Source of the DNA: CBFGRV01 sp965651265
GTDB lineage: Bacteria; Bacteroidota; Rhodothermia; Rhodothermales; VXPQ01
Assembly (NCBI GenBank): GCA_965651265.1
Contig: CBFGRV010000002.1
Span: 75,812 to 139,811, forward strand
Direction of reading: 5' to 3'
Length of the DNA: 64,000 nucleotides
Part shown: positions 52,275 to 61,674 of the stretch, one piece after another
How positions within the stretch are numbered: the first letter of the stretch is position 1
Layout: the number at the start of each line of letters is the position of its first letter
Notes under the pieces: generated by a model
What the model was told of the DNA's origin: nothing
What the model saw: only the letters and a program-made list of their open reading frames with translations
Databases searched by the model: none
Translations under genes and position numbers: made by a program

Positions 52275-54644
52275 CTAGTTGCCGGCCGTCGTGCGGATGA
52301 GCTCGTCGATGGACATCTCACCCTGCTTGACGAATTCCCGGGCCGCCGCACGCAGCGTCGTCATTCCTTCGCGAATGGCCTGTACGCGCAGTTCTTCTTC
52401 ATCGAACGACTTGTCCGCGAGGGCGATGAGCCTGCGGAGGTCGTGCGTAAGTGGCATGGCCTCGGCGACGACCCGCGTTCCGCTGTAGCGACGACCTCCG
52501 CATGTGCCGCAACTCGCGGCCTGGCCTTCCTCGAAGAAGGTAGTGGATGCAATTTCCCCGCGCGTGAAGCCGAGACGATGCAAGAGCTCGCCATCGATGT
52601 GCGTGGCGGGCCGGCGACACTCCTCACACAGCCGCCGTACGAGGCGCTGAGCCACGATGAGCCGGATGGCATATCCCGTCAGGAAGGGATCGACCCCCAT
52701 CCGGAATAGCCTCACGATCACACCGCTCGTGTCGTGAACAGGCATACGGGCCAGGACGAGCGGCCCCGTATTTGCCAGCTTCAACGCCAGTTCGGCCGTC
52801 TCCCGCGTTCGGAGCTCTCCGGCAAGGATGACGTCCGGGTCGTGTCGGCGCACGGCCTCGAGGGCATCCTCGTGGTCCAGCTTCTGGCCGAGCCGCACCT
52901 GAAGAATGCCGGCCGATGGAACGCTCACCGCATCTTCGAGCGTGATGACATTGAGTTTCGGAGTGATGACCTGGTTGAGGATGCCGCTAAGCGTCTGTGA
53001 CCGACCGGAACCCGACGGACCGGCCACGATGATCATCCCGCGGAGCTCGGTGATACTGTCTCGGATATGACGCAGCACTTCCTCGGGGAGTCCGAGCGCG
53101 GAAAGGTCCGCCTGGCTCGAATCCTCCCCGATGCTGCTAAGGACGATACTCTCTCGCCTGTCGTTATTCCAGCCGCCAGCAACCGGCAGAATGGAGACCC
53201 GGAACTGCACGGGCGAATCACCGACCTGCCGGCGGATTATGCCCTCCTGAACCGTATCCGACTCGCTTAACCTGATGTTCAACGCGCTCGCCTTCACTGC
53301 GGCAGCTAGCTCATCGCCCAGCGCGCGGGAGCATGACCTCCAGAACTGAAGCTCGCCACGAACGCGCATATCGATCTGAAGGCCGCTTTCGACGGGCTGG
53401 AGATGCACGCCTGAAGCGCCGATGCGCACCGCTTCGGCGAGTAGCTCTTCGAACAGCGCACGGCCGGGTGTGACCTGGCCAGGCGGCTCAACAGGTGGAG
53501 CCTCCTCCGCCTGAATATCGGGGCGACGCTCGATGGACTCCTCCGCATCAGGTTCGATTTTGGGCCCACGGGCCGCCGCTTCGGAGTAGAGGACCTGGTT
53601 CCTTATGATGGATTCGATCTTCTCCATTGGCCCTGACTGGGGCGCGTCGACCTCCTCGTCTACCTCTCCGGCCTCGTACTCATCGATCATGGGCGGCAAG
53701 TCGCCTGCCGGAATGGGCTCGATGATATCCCAGCGGAGATCCTTGGCCCATTCCTCATCGGCGAACGGAATGGATGGCGGGGTGGCCCGAACCTCAGGCA
53801 GAGAATCGCCGGGTTCCTGGCGCGCGCCGAAGGGCGATGGCGACACGCCACGCCCGATGACATCCGCAAGGAGACTGTCGACCAATGACTTCCTTGCGTA
53901 TCGCAGGACGAAGGCGTCCAGTTTCAGGTCGCGCATGAGCTTGGAGACCCCGTGGCGTGTGGGGTCCGGGGAGATGAAAACGAAGCGCTCGCGCTTGCTC
54001 TTCGGATCGAAATCGCGTGCGACGGGCATCACGCTCAGCTCGAGCATGCGCTCCCAGTCCGATTCGGAAAACGTATGGAAGTAGCTATTGAGAAATTCAT
54101 TGACCTCCGATGGGTCGACGCGCGCTTCCTCGTATCCGGCCGTTATGGCTGCCTCGGCAAAGATTCGATTGCGGTCGAGCCGCGGATCGCGTGCCAGCTC
54201 ACGCCAGAGCGGCTCCAGATTGCGGCCCTGATCTTTCTTTTTGAATCGTCGCCAGGCCGCCTCGACATCTTCGATCTGCACGATCTGCTTGAAGAGCAGC
54301 ATGATAACGACGCGATCCTGGATATCGAGCGCCGAGAACTCTTCCACGAGCTCATCGGCTTCGGTCTTTTCGGGCCCACCTTCGCCACTTGTCGCCGCTG
54401 CACCGGTACTGGCTTCCGCGATCTCGGGCTTGACCGGCCTCACCGGCTGAGGCGGAGTTGACTCCGTCGAGGGTGGCCGAGAATCCGCCTGCCGGGCTGT
54501 GGCTTCGATGTGCTCCCGGATGCGCGCTTCCACCTCCCCCCTTCCGTGTTTGTCCAGATCACCCCACCTTCTCCAAACGGGATAGTCCTCGGTCTCTGAC
54601 GGAGAGCGCGAGTCGTGGTGGGACGACGGCGAATTGGGACGCAT
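52275..54644 (-). CDS. Orphan GspE/PilB-like secretion ATPase with altered nucleotide site
   Basis: A 789-aa protein. A disordered Pro/Ser-rich N-terminus precedes a region like the MshEN/T2SSE N-domain (about 120-260), an acidic linker, and a C-terminal T2SS/T4P ATPase domain (about 390-780). In the ATPase, Walker A reads GPSGSGRSQT (542-551), so the invariant lysine is R548. The Asp-box ITLEDAVSVP and Walker B DPDVILAGELR (E610) are kept. The His-box, STLHTNDA in active enzymes, reads ARMPVHDT. The four zinc cysteines (CEEC, later CGTC) remain. No pilus or secretion gene is near. It may be a non-hydrolysing paralogue or bind nucleotide only. Confidence 0.88.
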   Translation of the reverse strand: MRPNSPSSHHDSRSPSETEDYPVWRRWGDLDKHGRGEVEARIREHIEATARQADSRPPSTESTPPQPVRPVKPEIAEASTGAAATSGEGGPEKTEADELVEEFSALDIQDRVVIMLLFKQIVQIEDVEAAWRRFKKKDQGRNLEPLWRELARDPRLDRNRIFAEAAITAGYEEARVDPSEVNEFLNSYFHTFSESDWERMLELSVMPVARDFDPKSKRERFVFISPDPTRHGVSKLMRDLKLDAFVLRYARKSLVDSLLADVIGRGVSPSPFGARQEPGDSLPEVRATPPSIPFADEEWAKDLRWDIIEPIPAGDLPPMIDEYEAGEVDEEVDAPQSGPMEKIESIIRNQVLYSEAAARGPKIEPDAEESIERRPDIQAEEAPPVEPPGQVTPGRALFEELLAEAVRIGASGVHLQPVESGLQIDMRVRGELQFWRSCSRALGDELAAAVKASALNIRLSESDTVQEGIIRRQVGDSPVQFRVSILPVAGGWNNDRRESIVLSSIGEDSSQADLSALGLPEEVLRHIRDSITELRGMIIVAGPSGSGRSQTLSGILNQVITPKLNVITLEDAVSVPSAGILQVRLGQKLDHEDALEAVRRHDPDVILAGELRTRETAELALKLANTGPLVLARMPVHDTSGVIVRLFRMGVDPFLTGYAIRLIVAQRLVRRLCEECRRPATHIDGELLHRLGFTRGEIASTTFFEEGQAASCGTCGGRRYSGTRVVAEAMPLTHDLRRLIALADKSFDEEELRVQAIREGMTTLRAAAREFVKQGEMSIDELIRTTAGN

Positions 54645-54769
54645 GGAGGTCGTCGGAAGGGTCAGTGACCCGATCTTGTAACTACGGCACGGATCTTGTC
54701 GTTGGTATCGTCCACCTCCTGACTACCTTAAGCTCAATTCCAGAGGGCGAAACGATCCTCCAGACGGGG

Positions 54770-55147
54770 TCAAATTACCCTGGGTTCGCCCCGCACGCCG
54801 CCCGAAAAGCGCTCGATAATGAGCGAGGACGGGACCGGCGCATCACTCCGATGCAATTCGGTGCCGTCGAGATCGATGAAGAGGATCAGGAATTCGTCGT
54901 CGTCGACATCGTAACTGGTGCGCAATGCGTCAATGGAAGCATCGTCGATGCGCTCGTCCCCTGCATAGCTGTCGCCATCCGTAAAGACGCGCACGAGCAA
55001 CGGATGTAACTCACGAAGCGTCGCGTCGTCAAGCAGGGGGATCTGACTCTCGTACGCCGGGCTCCGCTCGGATGGTGCGAAGAGAAGGATGACCGGTCGG
55101 TCTCCGACAGCCTGCTCGAGCTGAAATGAAACTGGACCCTTCGGCAT
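54770..55147 (-). CDS. DUF4174-like thioredoxin-fold protein
   Basis: A 125-aa protein resembling the DUF4174 group: RPVILLFAPSERSPAYESQI, a central LLVRVFTDGD strand, then LRTSYDVDDDEFLILFIDLDGTE, described in parts. The fold would be thioredoxin-like, but there is no CxxC, so it is not a redox enzyme of that kind. It is acidic and has no signal peptide. The function is unknown. It sits alone between the ATPase gene and a small membrane protein gene. The family call is by memory and moderately sure; the gene itself is likely real. Confidence 0.72.
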   Translation of the reverse strand: MPKGPVSFQLEQAVGDRPVILLFAPSERSPAYESQIPLLDDATLRELHPLLVRVFTDGDSYAGDERIDDASIDALRTSYDVDDDEFLILFIDLDGTELHRSDAPVPSSLIIERFSGGVRGEPRVI

Positions 55148-55293
55148 GGTGTACCTTGCTCGTTGTGTCGGGATGGTCCTTCGAAAGGCGCGAAAAAAGT
55201 TGGATGGTCCGGCCGGCTCCCCTCGCGATTGTATCCATTGACATTTAGCGCTGATCCTTCCACCGTTCAGCGTAGCCTCATCGTTGCACCCCT

Positions 55294-55551
55294 ATGCCTT
55301 GCTTTCTGGCTGTCCTCGCGCTGTTCATTCCACGAGTCGTCATCGTTCTCCTCTGGCTCTTCTCCGACTGGCTCGAATCCGCCTTCGACACGCTGCTGTG
55401 GCCGGTGCTCGGTTTCATCTTCCTTCCGACCACGCTGCTCTGGTATTCCGTCGTTGTACACGTTTTCGACGGGCAGTGGAGCGCGGTGCCGATCATCGGG
55501 ATCGTGATTGCCCTATTGATTGATCTTTCGCCCTCCTATCGGAAGAAATAG
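55294..55551 (+). CDS. Small three-helix membrane protein
   Basis: An 85-aa protein made almost entirely of hydrophobic helices (about 3-24, 30-57, 63-78) with a basic end (SYRKK). Conserved-looking details are FIPRVVIVLLWLFSDW and WPVLGFIFLPTTLLWY, with paired Pro and Trp residues at helix ends; I have seen similar small proteins in other phyla but know no function. Inside-positive charges put the C-terminus in the cytoplasm. It stands alone upstream of the M16 protease gene. Confidence 0.75.
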   Translation: MPCFLAVLALFIPRVVIVLLWLFSDWLESAFDTLLWPVLGFIFLPTTLLWYSVVVHVFDGQWSAVPIIGIVIALLIDLSPSYRKK

Positions 55552-55619
55552 GAACCTTCCCCTCGTGCGTCCGGCCACACTCCGGTTAGCTTGTGCATCG
55601 CATGCCGCTCCTAGTCAAT

Positions 55620-58535
55620 ATGAAAATCGAAATGGGTTCTTCACGGCTTAGCGTTCTGATTCTGGCCCTGGTGCTGGGCGCGTGCTCGGGATCGGGAGGG
55701 CTCCGTTCACCGGAGCAGCCACGTGAGGTTAAAGCGGTCTCATCGGAGGGAGAGCCGGCGACTGAGAGGGAGGCACCGCCGGCCGAGGATCCAGCTTTCC
55801 TGGAGGAAGAGTTCCCCATCGACCCAAACGTACGCATTGGCACGCTGGACAACGGGCTTCGATACTACATCCGACGCAATACGGAGCCGAGGGATCGCGC
55901 GGAGCTTTACCTGGCCGTCGACGCCGGCTCCATCCTGGAAGAAGAGGACCAGTTGGGACTGGCCCATTTCCTCGAACACATGCTCTTCAACGGAACGAGG
56001 AGGTTTCCGAATGAAAAGCTCATCGAATTCCTCGAGAGTACCGGGATGCGGTTTGGACCCGACGTCAATGCCTACACCTCGTTCGACGAAACCGTCTATA
56101 CGCTAACCATCCCTACTGACAGTGCTCAGATCGTTGAGGACGCATTCGATGTGCTCGAGGATTGGGCGGCCTATGCGACGCTCTCCGACTCAATGGTTCA
56201 GCTCGAGCGTGGCGTTGTCATCGAAGAATGGAGGATGAGCGATCAAAATGCCCAGGGCCGCATTCGCGACGAGCTCATCCCCGTGATACTTCACGGCTCA
56301 CGGTACGCTGATCGCCTTCCTATCGGCGAGCCGGAGATCATACGCAATGCGCCGCCCGCCACGGTCCGCGCCTTTTATGAGCGCTGGTACCGGCCCGATC
56401 TGATGGCCGTCGTGGCGGTCGGAGATTTCGACCCCGACCGGTTCGAATCCCTGATTCGTGAACACTTCGAGACGCTGCCGAAACCGGATGCGCCCCTCGA
56501 CCGACCTTCCTTCGAGGTGCCGGGGCATCAGGAGACGCTCTACAAGGTCATTACGGATCCGGAGTATCCCTATGCGTCGATCAGCATCTACTACAAAGGC
56601 CCGGCCGAGCAGGTGAACACCGTTGGTGACTACCGAGAGCAGTTGATTGGTCGGCTTTTCAATGACCTGATCAATGCTCGATTCGATGAGATCGAGCGTC
56701 GAGCCGATGCTCCCTTCTTGAATGCATCCGTGTTCAAGGGGGCGTTCGTACGAACCTCCCAGTATTTCGGGGCCTCTGCCCGAGTTAGCGAAGACAGCAT
56801 CCTGACGGGGATCAGTGCCATCCTGACCGAGACGGCACGAGTGCGCGAGCACGGCTTCACCGAGACCGAGCTGGAGCGACAGAAGCAGGAGTGGTTGCGC
56901 GCCTATCGTCGCGCCTTTGCGGAGCGCGAGAACACGCGCTCGAGTGTCTTTGCCGAGGAGTACGTGCGGCATTTTTTGGAGGATGAACCCATACCGGGTA
57001 TAGAGCTGGAGTATGAGATTGTTCAGCGACTGCTACCGACGATCTCCGTCTTGGACATCAACCAGCTCGCAGACCAGCTGCTGGCCGATGCCAATCGGGC
57101 CGTCGTCGCCATTTTGCCGGAGAAGGAGGGCTTGACGCCGCCGACGGAGGACGAATTGCGCCGGGTGGTCGAAGCCGTGGACGCGAAGGAGGTCGAGCCT
57201 TATGTGGATATAGTCCCCGATCAGCCGTTGGTCGACCGGACGCCACCGCCTGCCGACGTGATCGACCAGCGGCGCCTCGAAACCATCGATGTCGTCGAGG
57301 TAACCCTCGAGAACGGCGTCCGGCTGGTGATGAAGCCGACGGACTTCAAAGAGGATGAGGTGCGGATGACGGCCTTCAGTCCGGGTGGATCGTCACTCGT
57401 GGATGATCAGGAAGCTTTCGAGGCCGAAATGTCGCCCCACATCGTGAGCCGTAGCGGGATTGGAAGCTTTAATCGCACGGAACTGGAGAAGCTTCTGGCC
57501 GGGCGAGTCGTTTCGGTCAGCCCCTACATCAACGAGCTGGAAGAAGGCTTTGGCGCGACGGCCTCCCCTGAGGATCTCGAGACGTTAATGCAGCTGGTGT
57601 ACTTGTACTTCACCTCGCCGCGTGCCGATCAGGATGCCCTGGCTTCATTCCAGAATCAGATGCGGTCCAATCTGATCAATCGAGCGGCGAATCCGATCGC
57701 CGTATGGCAGGACTCGCTTCAGGCTGCCCTGTACGGGAATCACATCAGGAGGAGGGTACCTACAATCGACATGGTCGATGCCCTGTCTATCGATGACGCG
57801 CTCCAGTACTATCGGCATCGATTCGCGGACGCCAGCGACTTTACGTTCGTTTTCGCCGGCCATTTCGATGTTGACTCGCTGACGACTCTTGCGCGACGAT
57901 ACCTGGGCAACTTGCCGGCAGTAGGGCGCGATGAATCGTGGCGTGATGTGGCGCCCGACAAGCCGGAGCGAATCGTGCGAACTACGGTGCATAAGGGTCT
58001 CGGCGAACAAAGCGCCGTGGCGTTGGTCTTTCACGGGCCGATGAAGTTCAACCGTGAGCAACGGCACCGGCTCAGGACGCTCAGTGATGTCCTTACGATC
58101 ATGCTGCGTCGCGATCTTCGTGAGGGCCGCGGCGGCGTCTACAGCGTGGGGGTGAACGCGAGCCCGTCAGGGCGGCCGGATGAAACGTACACCCTGACCA
58201 TCAGCTTCGGATGCGACCCGCAACGAGTGGAGGAGCTGACGCAGGCCGTCTTTGATCAGATCGAGAGTCTGAAGGAAGACGGTCCGCCGGCCGACGTCGT
58301 TGCGACGGTCAAGGAGCAGCAGCGCCGCCAGCGCGAGACGGAGATGCGGACGAATGAGTTCTGGACAAGTGTCCTCGAGTTCTACTATTCATATGACGAG
58401 GATCCGATGGACGTCTTGACCTACTACGACCTGATCGCTGCCGTCGACGCCGAGGACGTACAGCAGGCCGCCAGAGAGCTCCTGGCGCAAGATCGCTACG
58501 TCCATGCCGTGCTCTTTCCCGAGATTGCTGAGTAG
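55620..58535 (+). CDS. M16-family zinc protease, lipoprotein (PqqL-like)
   Basis: A 971-aa pitrilysin-type protease. The signal ends in the lipobox LVLGAC, so it should be attached to a membrane as a lipoprotein. The first M16 half carries the inverted zinc motif H116-F-L-E119-H120 with downstream acidic ligand candidates; the second half (about 540-960) keeps the fold but lacks HxxEH, as is normal for the non-catalytic half. It starts either at 55593 (GTG) or the ATG at 55620, which I chose because it gives a compact signal peptide. M16 periplasmic proteases degrade small peptides or precursor proteins. Confidence 0.93.
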   Translation: MKIEMGSSRLSVLILALVLGACSGSGGLRSPEQPREVKAVSSEGEPATEREAPPAEDPAFLEEEFPIDPNVRIGTLDNGLRYYIRRNTEPRDRAELYLAVDAGSILEEEDQLGLAHFLEHMLFNGTRRFPNEKLIEFLESTGMRFGPDVNAYTSFDETVYTLTIPTDSAQIVEDAFDVLEDWAAYATLSDSMVQLERGVVIEEWRMSDQNAQGRIRDELIPVILHGSRYADRLPIGEPEIIRNAPPATVRAFYERWYRPDLMAVVAVGDFDPDRFESLIREHFETLPKPDAPLDRPSFEVPGHQETLYKVITDPEYPYASISIYYKGPAEQVNTVGDYREQLIGRLFNDLINARFDEIERRADAPFLNASVFKGAFVRTSQYFGASARVSEDSILTGISAILTETARVREHGFTETELERQKQEWLRAYRRAFAERENTRSSVFAEEYVRHFLEDEPIPGIELEYEIVQRLLPTISVLDINQLADQLLADANRAVVAILPEKEGLTPPTEDELRRVVEAVDAKEVEPYVDIVPDQPLVDRTPPPADVIDQRRLETIDVVEVTLENGVRLVMKPTDFKEDEVRMTAFSPGGSSLVDDQEAFEAEMSPHIVSRSGIGSFNRTELEKLLAGRVVSVSPYINELEEGFGATASPEDLETLMQLVYLYFTSPRADQDALASFQNQMRSNLINRAANPIAVWQDSLQAALYGNHIRRRVPTIDMVDALSIDDALQYYRHRFADASDFTFVFAGHFDVDSLTTLARRYLGNLPAVGRDESWRDVAPDKPERIVRTTVHKGLGEQSAVALVFHGPMKFNREQRHRLRTLSDVLTIMLRRDLREGRGGVYSVGVNASPSGRPDETYTLTISFGCDPQRVEELTQAVFDQIESLKEDGPPADVVATVKEQQRRQRETEMRTNEFWTSVLEFYYSYDEDPMDVLTYYDLIAAVDAEDVQQAARELLAQDRYVHAVLFPEIAE

Positions 58536-58551
58536 CTATAGGATCCGCTGG

Positions 58552-59550
58552 TCAGACTGACAGGTCGACGACGATGCGCCCTCGCACCTTGCCGTCGAGA
58601 ATTCGTTCGCTGTAGGCCGGTACATCGTCCAGGGAAATGACAGCGCTCGTCATCCGCGCGATCGTTGCGGGTTCCAGTGTGTCATTGAGCCTCTGCCACG
58701 CGCGGATACGCCTCTCCGTAGGACACGTGTTGGAATCGATTCCGAGCAGATTCACGCCGCGTAGTATGAACGGATACACCGTCGTGTGCAAGTCGGCACC
58801 ACCAGCGAGTCCGCATGCGGCAACGCTCCCGTGGCGCGCCAGGGCGGCGATGATGCTCGCCAGGGTCGCGCCGCCCACAACATCGACCGCCCCAGCCCAC
58901 CGCGCCGATTGCATCGGTCGGTCCGGGCCCTTATCCAGCTCCGATCGTTCGAGAATGTCGCTCGCACCAAGATCCTCGAGGTACGCGTGCGCATCGGGTG
59001 ATCCGGTCGAGGCGACGACCCGATAGCCGCGCGCCGCGAGTATGGCAACGGCTATCGATCCAACACCTCCGGTGGCTCCCGTCACGAGCACGTCTCCGCG
59101 ATCCGGATCCACGCCATGCTCTTCCAGCGCCATCGCAGCGAGCATCGCCGTGAGTCCTGCCGTTCCAATGGCCATCGCGGTCTTGGGCTCCATGCCACGG
59201 GGTAGCCTGACGAGATTCGAGCTTTCGACCCGCTGTACCGTGCTGTATCCACCCCATCTCGATTCACCCAGGCCCCAGCCCGTTGCGATGACCAGGTCGC
59301 CCTCCTGAAATAGCTTGGAATCGGACCGTTCGACCCGTCCAACCAGATCGATTCCCGGAACGAACGGATATTCGGCTCGCACGATCTTCCCGCGGCCCGT
59401 GACGGCCAAGGCATCTTTGTAATTGAGGCTCGAGTAAAGCACGGAGATGAGAACATCGCCATCCGGCAGATCCGCATTCGAGATAGGTTCAACGTTGGCC
59501 GACGTACCGGCAGCGCTCTGACGCAGGACGAGAGCTCGAGCCATCTTCAT
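58552..59550 (-). CDS. YhdH/AcuI-family oxidoreductase (acrylyl-CoA reductase-like)
   Basis: A 332-aa medium-chain dehydrogenase/reductase without the zinc site. The YhdH/AcuI pattern is clear: VLYSSLNYKDALAVTGRGKI near 30-50, FVPGIDLVGRV, GWGLGESRWGGYS, the NADPH-binding VTGATGGVGSIAVA and LRGVNLLGIDS near 260. AcuI proteins reduce acryloyl-CoA to propionyl-CoA with NADPH. The frame is open to 59652, but that part looks non-coding and overlaps the divergent tonB-like gene; the ATG at 59550 (or 59544) gives the family start. Confidence 0.92.
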   Translation of the reverse strand: MKMARALVLRQSAAGTSANVEPISNADLPDGDVLISVLYSSLNYKDALAVTGRGKIVRAEYPFVPGIDLVGRVERSDSKLFQEGDLVIATGWGLGESRWGGYSTVQRVESSNLVRLPRGMEPKTAMAIGTAGLTAMLAAMALEEHGVDPDRGDVLVTGATGGVGSIAVAILAARGYRVVASTGSPDAHAYLEDLGASDILERSELDKGPDRPMQSARWAGAVDVVGGATLASIIAALARHGSVAACGLAGGADLHTTVYPFILRGVNLLGIDSNTCPTERRIRAWQRLNDTLEPATIARMTSAVISLDDVPAYSERILDGKVRGRIVVDLSV

Positions 59551-59618
59551 CCAAACTTTATTAAATTTCGGTAGTTGCAGAGAAAGGGAGCGCCACGTCA
59601 GATTGCTCCGCCTCGGCC

Positions 59619-60620
59619 ATGTCCCGGACTCATGCGCGTCAGTCGAATCCACGTGTACGGCGGTCTGCCGCCGGCGGGGATGCCTACGTTACCCGGATGC
59701 TTGGCTGCCTGATCCTTAGCCTGGGTCTTACGCTGACTCTCGTACACCTTCCTTTGCCCGGGCGCCTTCATGCCGTCGGTTGGTACGTCACGTCCGCGCC
59801 CGAACGCCTGAGTGTTCAGCACATCGATCCGGTGGTTGCCGACGTTGCGGGTGAACGGCCGGCGTCGACGGCGTTCGGAACCGCAACGGAGCCGATCTCG
59901 CGCACGTCGGAGAGTGATGACAACCAATCGTCTGACGCCTTGCGCCCCGATGAACGAGAGCCCATCAGGCGCATCGAGCCGATCATGGGCCGACAAGTCT
60001 TCGATTTCGCCGAGCGGATGCCCCAGATCGTAGGCGGAATCGGGGCATATTACATCCATATCGAGTATCCGGATGCCGCACGAGAACTGGGAATCGAAGG
60101 GCGATTGGTTCTGTCGTTCGTCGTCGACACGGAGGGCAAAACGCAAGATATCGAAGTAGTGCAGTCCCTCCATCCTGCCTGCGACTCGGCGGCCGTGCAG
60201 GCGCTCCGCCGCACGCGATTCGTGCCGGGCCATCAGGATGGCGAGCCCGTGGAGGTGCGAATGAGGCTACCGGTGCGGTTCCAACTCATACCGCGCGCGC
60301 CGGTCACGCCATCATCTGGGTCGAGCGCGGATAGAGTCGGTCTCGGAGGGTCGGCCCAGATTGCCGATGGGAAGCTCCTGGCCGCCAACGCGCCGTTGCC
60401 AGCGCTGCTCTGCACGCCGGTTCGCGTCCCGCATCCGGAAGACGGCATCACTGCCGTCCTCGCCCACTTCGAGGATGCCTTCGATGGCATACGATCTGCG
60501 ATTAAAGAACCGCCCCTCCCAGCGAACCTCCAGCTCGAGCTCGTAGGTGCGACTCCGGTTATCGAAGCGCCAATCGTCGACGTAGGCTACGACTCGCCTT
60601 CCTCCCAGGAACGCGTCTAG
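59619..60620 (+). CDS. TonB-domain protein with antisense-overlapping tail
   Basis: A 333-aa protein. One N-terminal membrane helix (about 27-45), a polar linker and a TonB C-terminal domain (about 140-222; YIHIEYPDAARELGIEGRLV and FVPGHQDGEPVEVRMRLPV) are visible. TonB domains couple inner-membrane energy to outer-membrane transporters, though no exbBD is near and many such proteins have other roles. After residue about 225 the sequence loses character and runs for about 310 nt through the 3' end of the opposite-strand lipoprotein gene. The tail is probably read-through of a frame that lacks a stop. Confidence 0.8.
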   Translation: MSRTHARQSNPRVRRSAAGGDAYVTRMLGCLILSLGLTLTLVHLPLPGRLHAVGWYVTSAPERLSVQHIDPVVADVAGERPASTAFGTATEPISRTSESDDNQSSDALRPDEREPIRRIEPIMGRQVFDFAERMPQIVGGIGAYYIHIEYPDAARELGIEGRLVLSFVVDTEGKTQDIEVVQSLHPACDSAAVQALRRTRFVPGHQDGEPVEVRMRLPVRFQLIPRAPVTPSSGSSADRVGLGGSAQIADGKLLAANAPLPALLCTPVRVPHPEDGITAVLAHFEDAFDGIRSAIKEPPLPANLQLELVGATPVIEAPIVDVGYDSPSSQERV

Positions 60621-61457
60621 CTCGCTCACCACCCGTTCGGCGGCTACGCGTGCAAAGTAGCGGACATCCTCCTCACGCTCGGCATCCGATTTCCAGAACA
60701 CCGCCTTTCGGACCTCGGCGATGGCTGAACGCTTCCCATTCAGGCCGGCATGGACTTCAAAAACGACTTGCGCCGTATCTCGATCGAGCAGCTGCGAATC
60801 AAGGTAGAATCGGAAGTCACGATACCCAGGTTGCCGGCTCAGATCGAACGAGCCACGGGGAGAGTCGAAGGGTACCTCGAGCAGGCCTCGGCGTCGGGCC
60901 TCCGAATGATCCACCCACACCCGAAATGCGCCTGTGACGCGAGGCGTGCCGATCCGCTGCCAGTCCTCACCTCCGAACTCGGCCCGAAACGCGTCGAATT
61001 CAAGGGCGTAGCGCCCGGACGTCATATCACTCCCCATTGGATACTCAATCTCTACCCGAGCCTCGATTCGTTTCGGAGACGCTCGAGTGATGTCCTGGGT
61101 GCAGACGCGCCGTTCACGGAGAGTGCCGCAGGCCTCGATGACAACGCGCTCACCATCGCCGAGCTGTATGTCCGGTACGATGATGGTCCCCGGAGGACCG
61201 GCGTACAGGGTATCGTAGGCGCTGTCGAACAGGACGACCTCGATCGACTCTGGCTGGATGATTCTACTGCCACCGACGACATTGCTTTTCGCGAAAGCGA
61301 TGTCGACGTGCAGGCTGTCCCAGCCGCTCCGCACCAGCCGGAGATCATGTACGTGGTACTGCGTCCTGGCTCCGCAACCCGCCGCAGCGAAGAACGCGAG
61401 GGCAGCCAGGGTACGCCACAAAAACTTCAGATTAGGCGGGGAAAAACTCGCACGCAT
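60312..61457 (-). CDS. Lipoprotein of unknown function
   Basis: A 381-aa protein with a signal sequence ending in the lipobox AAGC (C28). The mature part is rich in beta-strand patterns, with two regions reading like beta-sandwich repeats (about 35-180), then a helical segment (REEDVRYFARVAAERVVSEL) and a final YELELEVRWEGRFFNRRSYAI strand pair. I looked for the GWxTD motif of similarly built lipoproteins and it is absent. No family was recognised. Its last 309 nt overlap the convergent TonB gene; the good strand pattern there suggests this is the real coding strand. Confidence 0.75.
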   Translation of the reverse strand: MRASFSPPNLKFLWRTLAALAFFAAAGCGARTQYHVHDLRLVRSGWDSLHVDIAFAKSNVVGGSRIIQPESIEVVLFDSAYDTLYAGPPGTIIVPDIQLGDGERVVIEACGTLRERRVCTQDITRASPKRIEARVEIEYPMGSDMTSGRYALEFDAFRAEFGGEDWQRIGTPRVTGAFRVWVDHSEARRRGLLEVPFDSPRGSFDLSRQPGYRDFRFYLDSQLLDRDTAQVVFEVHAGLNGKRSAIAEVRKAVFWKSDAEREEDVRYFARVAAERVVSELDAFLGGRRVVAYVDDWRFDNRSRTYELELEVRWEGRFFNRRSYAIEGILEVGEDGSDAVFRMRDANRRAEQRWQRRVGGQELPIGNLGRPSETDSIRARPR

Positions 61458-61660
61458 GCTGCGTGACTACAGGGGATGAAGGATCGTTCTCAGGCGGGAG
61501 GATGGCACGAAGCCGCACAGAGTACGGCGTTTCAGCCGCCGCGATCCCTACGAGCCTCTCCGCATTCCGTGGAACGCTGGAACGCCTTTCTCGTGTACTT
61601 ATTGTTCGACCGCCGCCCTGTCGGACGTTTTTCCGTTTTCAGTTCGGAAGCGCTTTCAAC

Positions 61661-61674
61661 GATCTGATCAGATC
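61661..61674. promoter_or_regulatory. Perfect 14-bp palindrome against the hppD start codon
   Basis: GATCTGATCAGATC is fully symmetric, holds three GATC sites, and ends one base before the hppD ATG, where a ribosome binding site would be. A repressor site or a translation-blocking hairpin is possible; 14-bp palindromes are expected a few times in 64 kb by chance. Confidence 0.35.

Noticed and set aside
56439..56450. T-loop-like GGTTCGAATCC, possible tRNA
   Set aside because: It lies inside the M16 protease reading frame and has no matching acceptor, D or anticodon arms around it.
60312..61457. GWxTD-domain lipoprotein
   Set aside because: The general build is similar but the GWxTD motif itself is absent, so I left the product as unknown.
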